Source: Gnetum montanum
Lineage: Eukaryota > Streptophyta > Gnetopsida > Gnetales > Gnetaceae
NCBI GenBank assembly: GCA_015680685.1
Contig: MNCI01027022.1
Location: forward strand, 223,078 to 287,077
DNA: 64,000 nt
Direction of reading: 5' to 3'
Made by a program: the position numbers and the translations under genes. Each line of letters opens with the position of its first letter. Position 1 is the first letter of the stretch. The notes beneath the pieces are model-generated. The model saw only the letters and a program-made list of their open reading frames with translations. It did not search any database and was not told the origin of the DNA. This document shows positions 23,466 to 35,323 of this stretch, in pieces.

Positions 23466-24305
23466 TGATAAGCAACAGACATTCCATACGCTCAACCATA
23501 TGAATCACTAGCGTATACACATGATCTAGTTAAATTTTGTGGGCTCCATTTATTTAAGTAGCCTGTATCCTTGGATGGTGAAAGACCTGCTTACTAGTTG
23601 TCTTCCCGATCATACTAGTGTTAATCTCTTTGTATGGTTAACTACAATCGAGGCATAAAATATTTTTTTTATTATTTTCTTTTATCTTGTAGAATGATTA
23701 AATGAATAAAAGGTTTAAGTATTTAATTTAACTAATTACTTAACTAAACTATCTTAAACATGGAGCATCCATTCCCACTTTCCGTACACATCCAAAACCC
23801 ATACTAATGCAATTGGATTACCAAGTGTTTATTGCTAGGCATACGAAGTATCCATTGCTAGGATTGCCAATCATTGATATATTATGCTTGAAGTGGTTGT
23901 ACTCACATTAATTATGAATTAAAATATTTAGTATTTAAAGACAAAAAAATAAATTGCATCCAAAGTAAATTGTTGAAAAATAAAGTTAAACTAATCTAAC
24001 TGCTGCAATGGATGGAAAGAATCTCAATTTTATTGTCGTTTATGCAACCATGTCTAGGTACATATTGCACTCAAATAAAATGTTGTACAAGCAATTCAAT
24101 TCACACTATGGGCATTCAAAGAAAAAATTTTATTAAGTTTTATGAAAAGAAATTGCAAGAGTCTGGCTAAGGCATCGAACAAATGGTGTCATAAATGTGG
24201 CAAGTGTGTGCATTTATATAGGCAATGACTAGATTAGTGTCGACACACATGTGCCAACTCATCTTGAGATATGTCGATCTAGTCACCTTATTTGATGTTT
24301 CATCA
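23466..24305 (-). repeat. Solo LTR of the gypsy group
   Basis: About 840 bp. On the minus strand it starts TGATGAAACATC (24305) and ends CTTATCA (23466). A 'ctatataaatg' TATA lies near 24215. No internal element sequence is attached; the flanks are both copia E. The putative 5-bp duplications, attga and agaga, match at only 3 of 5 positions. It probably arose by LTR-LTR recombination. Confidence 0.75.
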
Positions 24306-24440
24306 AGAGACATCCAATATATTTCAAAAAATCCCCAACCCTGATAGCTTTACAAAAGCCCTAACAAAGCAACCATTTGAAGCATTTTGAGATTACCTCG
24401 CTACAACACCACTTCATCGTAGTATGAAGTGAGGATTAAG
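24306..24440 (+). pseudogene. pol: Element E copia RNase H, C-terminal end
   Basis: SNIFQKIPNPDSFTKALTKQ (about 24313-24372) then PFEAF is the degenerate 'QLADIFTKAL....FE' tail of copia polyproteins. It continues from 23465 across the solo LTR. Confidence 0.7.
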
Positions 24441-25150
24441 ACTATAATTTTTTTTAAAAATCATGATATGACTTGTGGAGTAGGCACCCTCCAACAACTC
24501 TATCATGACTCAAACACTTCATAATGTTTTATGAAGCACAAGTATTATATTTGGAAATAACTAAGAATCAAGGAGTATTGTAATATAATTCATACATTGT
24601 CTAGATTAAAATAAGTTTTAGTCACATTGAGTTAAGTTTTACTCTATGACAAATGAGTTAATTTGTAAATCATTTGAGTCATTTCGTAAATGAGAAGATG
24701 ATTTAAAAACAATACTAGTTTATTTTATGAAATTCATAAGGCTTATAGTCATACAAATTCATAAGCAAGTAAAGTGTTAAGTTGTGGCTTTTCATCAAGT
24801 TAAAAGTCTACCCAACGTTAAGTCAAGTGAGTGTTTAGAAAGAGAAGAAGTGTAACAGGTAAAGGAACAACTTGTTATGACCAAAAAGATATGAAGAATT
24901 ATTTTCATATACATTATTCAAATAATCTTAAGTTACCTTCAAGTTTCAATAATTCGAATATTCTGAAGTATCAATTAATACAAAATATTCATTGCCTTTA
25001 CCTTCTTAAGAATAGTGAAAATTAACAAGATTAACAAGGAGATGCTAGCCTAATGGTAAGCTTCTTAAGTTGAATTCAAGTTATGTATTCAATTTTGAAG
25101 AAAAATGTTGAATTATAAAATTCTAATTTAACTATATATCTTAAAGGTAA
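24440..25150. other. Unassigned, probably 3' LTR/flank of element E
   Basis: AT-rich and without a supported gene. Its position straight after the copia RNase H end fits E's 3' LTR, but there is no second LTR to compare with. At 25035-25100 a tRNA-like A-box-type string ('tagcctaatggtaag') is seen; see findings. Confidence 0.35.
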
Positions 25151-25729
25151 ATATTGTTGAAAAGGACCTAACAAATACCCTCCTTTTAACTGCAATAGTA
25201 CGGCCACCACTTGCCTTGCTCAGTAGGCTCTTAGCTGACACATAAGCCACGGTGGTGGTGCCTTGGTTGATGATTGAAAGGTCCAGCACTCTCTCATCCT
25301 AAACTCAACTCGCCCTCTGATAACTACACAAGTACCCACGTTTGTTCGGAAACGGAAACACACAAGGTGATTTTACCCATTGGTGGACATGATGCATTTT
25401 AACCTTCATTTTATGAGTCGATCAGTTGTACGCACGTAGCATGGATCTGACTAGGAGGATGGCTTCCACATAGAAATGGTACCATTAGTCATAGCGATAG
25501 ATGCTGGAAGGAAAGACACCATGAATCACAGTAATCGAGGAGGGCTAGCTTGCAAGTTAATGTGAAGCTAATGATACTCTGATGAAACATACATGAGTGA
25601 CTGTTAACGAACAGTTTCTTAAACGATTGGCCAATGGTGCCCTCAAGTTGCCGTCATGAGTAGAACACTTATTTTAAGGCCGTTTGACGTAGAAAAAGCA
25701 AGGAAAAAAGAGTAAGCAGCATCATCAAG
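25150..25729. other. Low-copy-looking DNA left of element K
   Basis: More GC-balanced than its neighbours, with no homology seen to other parts of the window. No open frame of note and no recognised gene or repeat. It may be the original locus into which copia element K inserted, matching the low-copy DNA to the right of 52760. Confidence 0.4.
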
Positions 25730-26098
25730 TGTGGAGATGAGAAGAAGTTATCTTGTGTTTTTTCCTTCGCTCTCTTATGTTTCTATTTATGTTTTTTGAG
25801 AATTGATGTTTTACCTTTTGTTTTGTTTTGTTTTTGTTTTCGTTTTTTCTTTTTTGAAACTAAATATAAAATCGAGTTGCTTTTTAACTCAATGTTACTT
25901 AACTCTTTTGTACTTGTAATTTAGGCATTACTAAAGTTAAGCACCACATGTAACTTAGATTCTCTTTTACTTGTAATTGGACATTACTAAAGTTAAGCAC
26001 CAGAAAATTAAGAGAGACTTTGTTAAGTCTTGTGTGTTTTATTTTTCTCTTTATTTTAAAGTTCAGCAGATCCTTTGTTTCTATCATTTTCCACAACA
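25730..26098 (+). repeat. 5' LTR of element K
   Basis: About 369 bp, from TGTGGAGATGAG to CCACAACA. It shares 'agaagttatcttgtgttttttcctt' with the 3' LTR at about 52382. It contains an internal duplication of an 'acttgtaatt...ggcattactaaagttaagcacca' block (25915-26005). Confidence 0.8.
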
Positions 26099-26100
26099 AT

Positions 26101-26117
26101 TGGTATTGGAGCTAAGG
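26101..26117 (+). other. Primer-binding site of element K
   Basis: TGGTATTGGAGCTAAGG, a two-mismatch form of TGGTATCAGAGC, the initiator-tRNA-Met site typical of plant copia elements. Confidence 0.85.
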
Positions 26118-26133
26118 TCAGGAATTACCACAA

Positions 26134-26925
26134 ATGGCTTGCTTGTCAGGACCTATAAAGTTTGACATTGAAAAATTCGATGGTAGAAGAAACTTTGGTT
26201 TGTGGAAAATTAAAGTATGGGATTTGCTAGTGCATCAAGGGCTGCACAAGGTTCTTGATGGCAATAGCAAAAGGCCTAGTGCTATGGATGATAAAACTTG
26301 GGAGGTAATTGATTTGAAGGCTCTTGCTACCATGTGTTTGTGCTTGGCAAATGAAGTAAGGTATAATGCTGGTGGGGCAACTTCGACGGCAGACTTTTAG
26401 CTAAAGCTAGAATCTTTGTATATGACAAAGTGCTCTTTAAACTGCATCCAACTTAAGTTCCAATTTTGGTCATTAGAGATGAAAGAAGGTGTAAGTATCT
26501 ATGAACATTTAAATACTTTCAATTCTTATATAAAGAAGTTGTTAGATTTGGATGTTAATATAGATTATGAGGATCAAGCAGTTTGCTTACTTAAATCATT
26601 ACCATCATCCTATAGTGTTATTGTCAAGGGATAATATATTCTTAGAAGGAGTTATTGCAACTTTGTTATAGGAAGAAATTCATAGAGCATCTACTTCAAT
26701 TTTTGAGCAAGCTTCTAATGCTTTGGTGGTAAGAGGAAGAACAATGGAAAGAACTAAATCATCCAAAGAAAGATCAAAATCAAGAGGTAAGAAAAGTAAA
26801 CCAAGATGTTAGTATTGTGGTAAAACTAGACACCTTAAAATGGATTGTTGAAATAAACAAAAAGATCAAAACAAGGGATCCAATGAAAAATCCAAAGAAG
26901 CAAATTTAGTAATTCATGATTCAGG
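26134..26925 (+). pseudogene. gag: Element K gag
   Basis: The frame starts at ATG 26134: FDIEKFDGRRNFGLWK (26161) is the conserved N-terminal block of copia gag (UBN2/DUF4219 type). The capsid part follows to about 26640, with a stop at 26398. The zinc knuckle is near 26807: C-stop-Y-C-G-K-T-R-H-L-K-M-D-C, a normal CX2CX4HX4C arrangement with one residue replaced by a stop. The Arg/Lys/Ser-rich stretch before it (about 26735-26800) is expected for nucleocapsid. Confidence 0.85.
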
Positions 26926-27325
26926 TATGATTGTTGATGAAGTTCTTGCTACTTGTGTTGGTATTCAATATCATGATGATTGGTTATTAGATTCTAGTGC
27001 TTCTAACCACATGTGTCCACATAGAGATTGGTTTATCAATTATGAATCATATGATGATGGAGTTATTTATCTTGGTGATGATTATTCTTGTAAAATTGTG
27101 GGAAAAGGAAGTATTAGAATTAAAATGTTTGATGGTGTTGTTTGAATACTAGAAGATGTAACACATGTACCTGATTTGAAAAAGAATTTAATTTTTTAAA
27201 GAGCATTAGATTCGAAAGGCTATGATTTTAAGGATGGTAAGAGCCTTTTGAAAATTATAAAAGGGGCCTTGGTAGTGGTTAAAGCTAATAAATGTGATAA
27301 TAATATTTACAAGTTATAGGGTGCT
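26925..27325 (+). pseudogene. pol: Element K protease domain
   Basis: WLLDSSASNHMC (about 26980) corresponds to the copia protease active site (D-S/T-G/A-A/C-S), with Ser where Gly or Ala is usual. The following LGDDYSCKIVGKGSIRIKMF (about 27070-27130) is typical of the fold. It is open from 26927 to 27145, then broken by stops. Confidence 0.8.
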
Positions 27326-28260
27326 ATGGAAAGAAACTTTGCTAATTTAGCTTCTGTTGAGAATCTAGATTCTTCTCATCTATGGCATCAACGTTTGGGT
27401 CACATGAATGAAAAAGGATTACAGATTTTGATAAAGCGTAATTTGTTCCTAAAACTAAAATCTCTAAATTTAAAATTTTGTGAACATTGCATTTTTGGAA
27501 AGCAATCAAGAAATAAATTTAAGGTAGGGAAGCATGATAGCAAAAATAATCTTGATTATATACATTCAAATGTATGGGGTCCGTCACCTAAGGTATCACT
27601 TGAAGGCAATTTATATTTTGTTAGCTTTATTGATGATTTTTCTAGGAAAGATTCAGTCTATATGTTGAAAAATAAATTTGATGTTTTTGGTGTTTTTAAG
27701 CAATTTAAAGCTTGGGTTGAAAATAGCACAGGTAAATTAATTAAATATTTGAGAATAAATAATCAAGGAGAGTTCAACTCTACAAAGTTTGAAAATTATT
27801 ACATGAAATTTTAGATTAAAAGACATAAGATAGTGGCCTATACTCCTGAGTAAAATGTAGTTGTAGAACACATGAATAGAACTCTTTTTTAAAGGGTAAG
27901 AAGCATGATGAGTAATGTTAATTTGGGTTAGGAATTTTGGGCAAAAGTTGTTTTAACAGCATGTTTATTAGTTAATAGATCACCGACAACTACACTAAAT
28001 TGTAAAACTTCAGAAGAGGTATGAATAGGTCATTCATCTAATTATTCTTTTCTTAGAGTTTTTGGTTGTACTACATATGCTCTAGTTCCAAAACATCAAT
28101 GTTCAAAATTAGATCCAAAATCTAGAAAGTATATCTTTGTTGGGTATGTAGATGATGTTAAGGAGAATAAATTATGGGATCCTATAGACTATAAAATCAT
28201 CTACAACAGAGATATAGTTTTTCATGAATCCTCTAATAGTATTAAGTAGGAAGTAAACAT
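27326..28260 (+). pseudogene. pol: Element K integrase domain
   Basis: The pre-integrase block LWHQRLGHMNEKGLQIL (about 27379) is followed by the HHCC remnant CEHCIFGKQSRNKF. The core has HSNVWGP (about 27566) and LRINNQGEF (about 27750). Both places normally hold catalytic Asp (HSDVWGP, RSDNGGEF) and both read Asn, a G-to-A type change. The third residue Glu is kept (VVVEHMNRT, about 27860). Open from 27326 to 27814, then stops. Confidence 0.8.
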
Positions 28261-28499
28261 TAAACAAGAATAGATAAATGTACCTAATGATTAGCTAGTT
28301 GAGTTGGAGACTCAATCATCTTCAAATAGACAACAGAAAGAGCTTCAATTACTTGAAGAAGGTTTGTCAGATGAAGAGATAGAAAGAAATATAGCTACAC
28401 AACCTCTAAGAAGATCTACACAAGTGTTCCTCCTAAGAAATTTGATGATTATGCTACACTTGCATTATTCTCAGATGCAACAGAACCAGACACATATCA

Positions 28500-28708
28500 A
28501 GAAGCAATAGAAGATGCTTCTAGTTCTAAATGAAAAGAAGCAATGCAAGCGGAGATTAATTCTTTGGAGAAAAATGAAACATGGAGCTTCCAAAAGGTAG
28601 AAAAGCTATTGGCTGTAAATGGATCTACAAATTAAAGAAGACAATTGATGGTGAAATTGACAAGTACAAAGTAAGATTGGTAGCAAAAGGTTATTTACAA
28701 AAGGAAGG
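28500..28708 (+). pseudogene. pol: Element K reverse transcriptase, 5' part
   Basis: The N-terminal copia RT block: EINSLEKNETW (about 28553), LPKGRKAIGCKWIYKLKK (28584) and DKYKVRLVAKGYLQKEG (28660-28708). Element B's LTR begins at 28709, inside this codon run. The end of the block (28659-28708) is duplicated at 28938-28987 together with part of B's LTR. Confidence 0.85.
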
Positions 28709-29215
28709 TGATAAAACCAATTTTTGTACTAATGCGATATCATATCAACAATATCGTAGTTCATCCTACATCATCATTGATGTGATGTCTCAGGATCTAT
28801 GCAACCCTATAAATACTAACACTTGAATGTACAATCAATAACTGTTAATTCCAATCCTTAGCTAGATTCTTATAGTTTGTTTTCGTAGTTTTAGGAATAG
28901 AGTGAATGCTCATAGTGTGGTGTTAAATAGTTGATTTGACAAGTACAAAGCAAGATTGGTAGCAAAAGGTTATTCACAAAAGGAAGGTGATAAAACCAAT
29001 TTTTGTACTAATGCAATATCATATCAACAATATCGTAGTTCATCTTACATCATCATTGATGTGATGTCTCAGGATCTATGCAACCCTATAAATACTAACA
29101 CTTGGATGTACAATCAATAACTTTTAATTCCAATCCTTAGCCAGATTCTTGTAGTTTGTTTTCGTAGTTTTAATAATAGAGTGAATGCTCGTAGTGTGGT
29201 GTTAAATAGTTGATT
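28659..29215 (+). repeat. 279-bp tandem duplication across the K-B junction
   Basis: Two copies, 28659-28937 and 28938-29216, each holding about 50 bp of copia RT and the first about 229 bp of B's LTR. Both contain 'aaggaaggtgataaaacc'. The copies differ at only a few bases, so the duplication arose after B inserted and fairly recently relative to the age of the elements. The join lies at a short 'ttgac' homology. Confidence 0.9.
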
Positions 29216-29833
29216 GACATCTTTATTCAAGTAAATTGTACTTGGACACAATTTATGTGTAGTAATAAAGATTGAAATTGTTTCTCATCTTTGCAGCATT
29301 CCTTAGTCTGTGCTTTACTTAGAATAATTTTCTTACTTTCATAGTTAATCATTTACATTTCAAGCACTTTACTTTACATGTTATTAGTAAGTGAAATGGA
29401 TACAATTGGTTTCAAGCACTAAGTATAGTTATCTGGTAACCCAATAGTGGTGTTGCTTGATTTGCTCAATAGTAATTTCACTTGGTAATCCTATTGATAA
29501 TGACATGAGTCAAAGGCATGTACGGTAAACCATGATTGGATATCCATCACTCTAGGCAAAGATAGATTTGTGTTTTTATAATTTACTAAACTTAGAATTT
29601 TACCTTTCACCCAATTATGTTTACCATTAGGATCGTTAAGAACCCTACAACATCAACCAATCATATGTCTCACTAAGAGTTAAACCATATACTCAAAGTG
29701 GGAAGACAACAATCTCAAACTTAACATCAATTACTAGCATAATTATATTTTCCATCCATAAATTATGATCTAGTCACGCACAGACACTCGTGACTTGTAT
29801 CGTAGAATGTTGGGATACCTTCAACACTCATCA
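28988..29833 (+). repeat. 5' LTR of element B
   Basis: 846 bp, TGATAAAACC...CTCATCA, preceded by a partial extra copy (28709-28937). GATATC-containing repeats at the start of U3, 'cctataaatac' TATA near 29087 and 'aataaagattg' near 29264. The partner LTR is at 50187-50991. Confidence 0.85.
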
Positions 29834-29852
29834 TTGGCACTGTTGATGGGGA
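29834..29852 (+). other. Primer-binding site of element B
   Basis: TTGGCACTGTTGATGGGGA directly after the LTR; a decayed TTGGCGCCGTTGCCGGGGA site. Confidence 0.7.
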
Positions 29853-29950
29853 TGTGCCAATGTGTGTTGAGTAGTTGATTTATAAAGTCTATTCTTACAC
29901 CTCTAATAAATTCTAATAACACACACATAACTACGCATCACATACATAAT

Positions 29951-31860
29951 ATGGCTTCAACACTTAAAGAGAAATTATCACCTACTAGAGAGCTACAAAA
30001 GGGTAATGACAGAACACATGATAATAAACACTGGAGTGCACCTATGCAAATAAGGATCTCATACACTCACACCAATCCCTATTATCCTAATTTTACATTC
30101 ATCTTTCACAAAGACAAGCTATTAAGGTGGAGAGACTTGTAGGGCAACATCATTTTGCCTCTAGAGCATTTAACACTAGCCATGCTTTAGGTAGCCTTGA
30201 TGGAAATGAATTTGAGCCATGCATAGGAAGGGTATCATGTAACCAAACAAATGACCAAGCTGTACCAACCCACAGAGGCACAAGTACAAAGAGATATTGC
30301 TATGGAGACAAGGCATGAAAATAGCAAGGAAAAGAAAATCAATCCTAATGTTGTCCTACAGTAGATTAATGATGATGCATTCTTAATAGAGAAACTCCAC
30401 CATAATCATGAATCCCACTCACGAACACCTATTATTCATTTGGAGGAACCTGTCAAGGTACAATTGCATTTAGCCCTTGCAGAGACACCAAGGAGAGAGG
30501 CAGAAGACTCTAAACATAAGTAGAGCTCAAGGCCGAGAGCTTTTGTGAAATCACAAAGGAATGAATTTCAGAGTCACAAAAAGAAAACCAATCAGCATTA
30601 TTCTCCAACTACTTCATCTTCCTCCTCATGATCATTAGTGAACTTTGATAGAAGGAGACAAAGACTTAGAGATCATGATAGGGAAAGATGTTAGGCTTAT
30701 GATAGGCATGAATATCGTCAAAGGCATCCTAATGAAGAGGACAATGAGTATGAACCAAGAAGAGATGGAAATAGACATGAAGAGAGGGAATACTATGAGT
30801 ACCAAAGGGGACATCACTATAATAGAGCATATGAACCAAATAACCATGAAGAGCCCTTGTTGGCCACTCACAACATGATCAATATTAGGGAAGCAGTATA
30901 TATTCCAACTAGGTATGTGAGGAACAGTCACATCAAGTGACTAGATATGAATAACATTCCTAAATTTGGAGGTGGATACAATGTAGATCCACAACACCAC
31001 CTTAAAGCATTCCATGATGCATGCGTCCTTTACAACATTGAAAGTGATTGGCAAAAGCTCAAATTATTTCCTTGGACACTCATCAAAGAGGCAGAGAGCT
31101 AGTATAGGTCATTGGAATCACAATAAGTCAAAAGATGGAGTACCATGCTCAAAATTTTTAATGATAAATATCAAACTTATTTCAAAGTTTCTAACCTTAC
31201 AAAGTAAATCCAAGGATGGAAGCAAGGGACACATAAATCCTTGATGCAAGGATTCTTACAAAGGGAGTAACTTAGACATATTATAAATGGGTTAAGGAAT
31301 AAAACTAGAGAAACCCTTGGTGTCTATGCCCAATGAAGGTTATCAAAGATGATCATTCATCGAATTCAAAGGTTAATAGACCAAGTGGAAAAAGAGGAAG
31401 ATGAGTTGAAAAAGAGAGGATTAGTGGAGAAATATAATCAAGATCCATTAATTAGAAAACAAGATGTACGAATGTGCAACAAGCAGGAAGAGGAGACTTT
31501 GGAAGATGTGATTCAAAAGAAAACTCTATCCATCCAAAATCTCTTAATGATATAGCAACAAAGTTAGAGAAGATGTAAGACTCGGTGGATGAGAAGTTTG
31601 CTATAGTCCTAAAGATTGTAGAAGAAATAACTAAACAAGCACTTAATAAAGGAAAAGATAAGAAGAAGAGAAGAGACTATGAATGAGAAGGCTATAAGCA
31701 TAAAGGAAATGTTGCTTCAGTTAAGGAGTATATTGACTCTAGTTTAGAAGATGAGAAAGGATGAAAGGTATGCTAGTATGAACATCCTAAGGGATGTTGT
31801 CTTGTTATGGTTCACTTGCAAGAGTTTGGGGCATATGCACTTAATCCAAGATTTGTTAAT
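29951..31860 (+). pseudogene. gag: Element B gag
   Basis: Starts at ATG 29951 (MASTLKEKLSPTREL). The N-terminal block YYPNFTFIFHKDKLLRWRDL (30081) matches D. A Ser run near 30615 is followed by an Arg/Asp/Glu/His/Tyr-rich stretch (30645-30850), then EEPLLATHNMINIREAVYIP (30850). The capsid core has HHLKAFHDACVLYNIESDWQ (about 30993) and FNDKYQTYFKVSNL (about 31158). The knuckle remnant at about 31758 keeps the C-stop-YEHPKGCC order, the first Cys being a stop. Frames are broken in several places. Confidence 0.8.
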
Positions 31861-32460
31861 AAGCATATGCCAAGATGGTTACCTTACCCTCAAGGTAATC
31901 TCTAACAACCCTTCCAACCAACCTACTATCCAAGTTGAGCTTATCCTTAACTGCAAGAGTAATACCAACAATAGTGGCAACAACCACAAGCATGGGCAAT
32001 GCCACCGCTAAGGCAACAGTGTATATATAGACAACTAGATCCTTATGGATATTATGTACAATGTTCAATCTCTCTAGGGAATGCTTCAATTCACACTTCT
32101 TCTTAGTTCTATACACTTGAGTATTATAGACCTACCACTCCAAGGATGGATTCCAATTTATACGTACGTTAACCAGTAATAGGTCCATCAAGTCAACCTT
32201 CCAATCCTTTACCACCAGTGCCACCACTAGTAATGCAAGGAGAGCTACCATCACAACCACAGTAGAAGAATGCAACAAGGGCAATAAACATGTAGTAGGA
32301 GGTAATCATGAATAAACCTTAATTCAGGAAACATCCATTCTTTTAAAAAAGTCCAAAAAGGTTCAAAGGATGAACACTCCATCTACTTCAAAGCCACCTA
32401 CACACACTCCTCCAAGGAACACTAAGCTTCCATCTTCTACTAATTCAAGCTTAAGCATTG
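31860..32460 (+). pseudogene. Element B Pro/Gln-rich linker
   Basis: Between the gag knuckle and protease, with the same low-complexity composition as in A and D (LPYPQGN-like near 31880; Pro/Thr/Ser-rich 32370-32450). No catalytic domain. Confidence 0.5.
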
Positions 32461-32519
32461 TTATGGTTATCCAAACTGTCACACACTGGATCAAGATAGG
32501 GGAACTTCCCAAGAAAAGA

Positions 32520-32960
32520 ACAAATCCAAGAAATCCCTTGATATATCTCCAAATAGTAGGTCATAAACCATGCAAGGCTCTACTTGATTCTGGGTCAAGG
32601 ATGAACTTGATTTTGCAAGACATGTATAAGGCCTAGAATTGTCCACCACTAAAGAAAAGTAACATCCGATTAGAGCTTGCAAACCAGTAAATCATGGTCC
32701 CACTAGGATAGGTAGATGATGTCATTACTACCATTAGTGGGTGATCCTATCCTATTGATTTCTTAGTCATTCATGTGGGGAAAAACAAGGGAGAGTTTCC
32801 TATTATCATGGGAAGGGCTTGGCTTAGTATTGTGGATGCTAAGCTTGGAATTAGAGATTTTTCCTTGGATATTTCCAAGGAGGATGAAGCTGAAATCATT
32901 CAATGACATAGAGTTCCATGTATTGTATACAATGATAATGGGTGCAATTACATGTAGAAA
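32520..32960 (+). pseudogene. pol: Element B protease domain
   Basis: HKPCKALLDSGSRMNLIL (32563) carries the DSG active site. FPIIMGRAWLSIVDAKLGIR (about 32797-32855) is the second landmark shared with A and D. Stops lie near 32634 and 32688. Confidence 0.8.
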
Positions 32961-33229
32961 ACATGGGTCATTAAACAAGAATACAACAATGCATGCAATA
33001 GATGTGTAGAAGAAATGTGTGTGCAGAAATGCCTATATGCAGTAGCCACTAAACAAGAAGGCACCCAATGGTTGATTACTGATGACGAAACAGAATCTAA
33101 AATATACATGGAACCAACAAGTCAAATTATAAGCACCTACATGAAGGAAATAGACAAGTTGGAATAGTTAAGAAGAAAACACCCTTATACACATTCATGC
33201 CAAGAATAAGATATTGAATGGGGATAACT

Positions 33230-34324
33230 TAAGATCCCAAAAATTTTGAACCAAAACTATTAGAGTTAAAAGCCCTACCAAAAATACTAGAATATGCTTT
33301 TCTAAATAATAAGAAACCAGTAATCATCAATGCCAACTTGGATAAAGATTAGAAAATGAAATTATTGGAAGTGATCAATAAATGACCAATATTATTTGCA
33401 TGGTCTTACAATGAAATCACAGGCATTAACTCGTGAATTTATCAACATTGAATATCCACAAATCTAGCTGTTAAGGCCCGCTACCAACCATAGAGAAGGT
33501 TGAATCCTAAGCTTAAAGAAGTAGTGAAGTACAAATTGGGAAAATTATTGAAAGTAGGATTCATCTACCCCATTTCGGACAGTGAATGAGTTAGCCCTTT
33601 GGTCATTGTTTCAAAGAAAGATGACAAGTGAAGAGTATGTATTAAATTTTGGCTATTGAACTCCACAATGTTCAAAGATAATTTTTCATTACCATTTTTT
33701 GACCAAGTTCTTGATACCATAGTTGGACATCAATACTATAGCTTTCTTGATGGATACAATGGATATAACCAAATCCACATTGCACTAGAAGACCAAGAAA
33801 AGAGTACGTTCACCAATTTGTGTGGAATGTTCAACTACATGAAAATGTCTTTTAGTTTGTGTAATGCACCTACTACCTTTCAAAGATTAGTGCTAAGCAT
33901 TTTTTAAAAATAAATAGTTAATTATGTGGAAGTATTTATGGATGATTTTTCAACTTATCGGCTAGACTTCAAACAAGCATTGGACCATTTAGAGCAAGTA
34001 TTAAAAAGATGTGTAGAGATACATTTAAAGCTTAACTAGTAAAAAAGCCATCTAATAGTCCAAGATGGGATCATTCTAGGATACAAAGTATCACAAAAGG
34101 AAATTGAAATAGATCTAGAGAATATTAGTCATTCAGAACATCATCCAAAGGTGACAAACCATCAAAGATGTTACACCATTTCTAGGCCACATAAGATATT
34201 ACAAAAGGTTTATAAATTTTTTTTTCAAAAATAGCAAAACTATTGGTAGAATTAACAAAGAAGGATGCACCATTTTAGTGGATACAATAATGTGAGAAGG
34301 TATTCAAGACTTTAAAATAGAATT
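33230..34324 (+). pseudogene. pol: Element B reverse transcriptase domain (5' of element C)
   Basis: The spacer block LELKALPKILEYAFL (about 33258) leads to RRLNPKLKEVVKYKL (about 33495). Then come motif A FLDGYNGYNQI (33747), FSLCNAPTTFQRLVLSIF (33853) and the active site VFMDDFSTY (about 33933), all with intact catalytic Asp residues. The segment ends where C's LTR starts, at the KTLK block that opens RNase H. Confidence 0.85.
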
Positions 34325-35191
34325 CGATGAATTATGTTTTGCCATGCCCCAATATCAGATCCTCGATATCGAGTATGCGATATCGCAACCTCGATAACGA
34401 TACTGAATACACGATATCGTGGTTCTTGTGTGTACCTATAAATACCACATTCGGGCGCACAGGAAAAGGGAGGAGTCGGTAAGTGTAAGTGTAGAGGTTT
34501 TTTTTGTCAGTTTTCAATTTGTTTCAGTTCTTTCCCTAGTGCATGCCCACAGTGTGATGATTATAATTATACAGAACCTTTATTTGAGTGTGACGTACTT
34601 GGACATGCACATGATCGGTAATAAAGATTGAGATTACTCTATCATTATAGCATTCATTTAGCTTTTAATTATTTTAATTGTTAATTTTTATTTATTTTTT
34701 TCTTCATTAATATTTCTTTATCATCATTTACTATTCTTGTTATTGAATATGGAATGAGTATGACTTAATCATGAACATTTAAGTGTAACTACTTTGTAAC
34801 CTAGTAGCGTATCTAGGAGTGCTCAAGTAATATGTGCTTGATAGTCCCAAAAGTAGTACACAAGGCCCAAGATGCACACGGATGATCAAGGACAGATGCT
34901 CATCACACTTAGGCTAGTTTAGATTTTGCTTCTCATCACCTATTAGCTTAAAACAAGATTATTTTCTATTGTCTCTAGGAGTAGCACTAGTTTAGGATCA
35001 CATCATTCGCCTCACTCTGGACTAAACCATACGTGACCAAGTAAATACTAGTCCAGGTGGGAAGACAGCGAACTGTGATCAACATGTAACTATCTAGATA
35101 CGACAACTAGTCCATTTGTGGAGTTCAACTGAATTGTGCATGAACGCTCGTATTCGTATGGTTGAGTGTAGGGGTACCTAGCCACTCATCA
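34325..35191 (+). repeat. 5' LTR of element C
   Basis: 867 bp, (T/C)GATGAAT...CTCATCA. U3 holds three perfect 12-bp palindromes centred on GATATC: CTCGATATCGAG (34362-34373), TGCGATATCGCA (34376-34387) and CACGATATCGTG (34410-34421). TATA box 'cctataaatacc' at about 34436; 'aataaagattgag' near 34621. Confidence 0.95.
34436..34446 (+). promoter_or_regulatory. TATA box of element C 5' LTR
   Basis: CTATAAATACC, 15 bp downstream of the third palindrome; conserved in the 3' LTR near 42444. Confidence 0.7.
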
Positions 35192-35210
35192 TTGGCGTCG
35201 TTTCCGAGGA
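35192..35210 (+). other. Primer-binding site of element C
   Basis: TTGGCGTCGTTTCCGAGGA: the closest of the four readable sites to TTGGCGCCGTTGCCGGGGA. Confidence 0.8.
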
Positions 35211-35323
35211 TGATGCTAGTTATTTAGATTAGTTACATCATCCAAGGTCATTGTAACAAAGCCTTGATGATATATCTTTTAGAAAGACAGTAAGTGCAAA
35301 AAAGTCACACACAATTCCTAACA

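Larger units (their letters stand above)
9474..24440 (+). mobile_element. Element E: decayed Ty1/copia element, interrupted
   Basis: Copia RT (9474-10832) continues into RNase H (23184-23465, then 24306-24440) once gypsy element D and a solo LTR are removed. The 5' part (LTR, gag, integrase) is absent because H and A sit immediately to the left. No intact frame survives. Confidence 0.8.
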
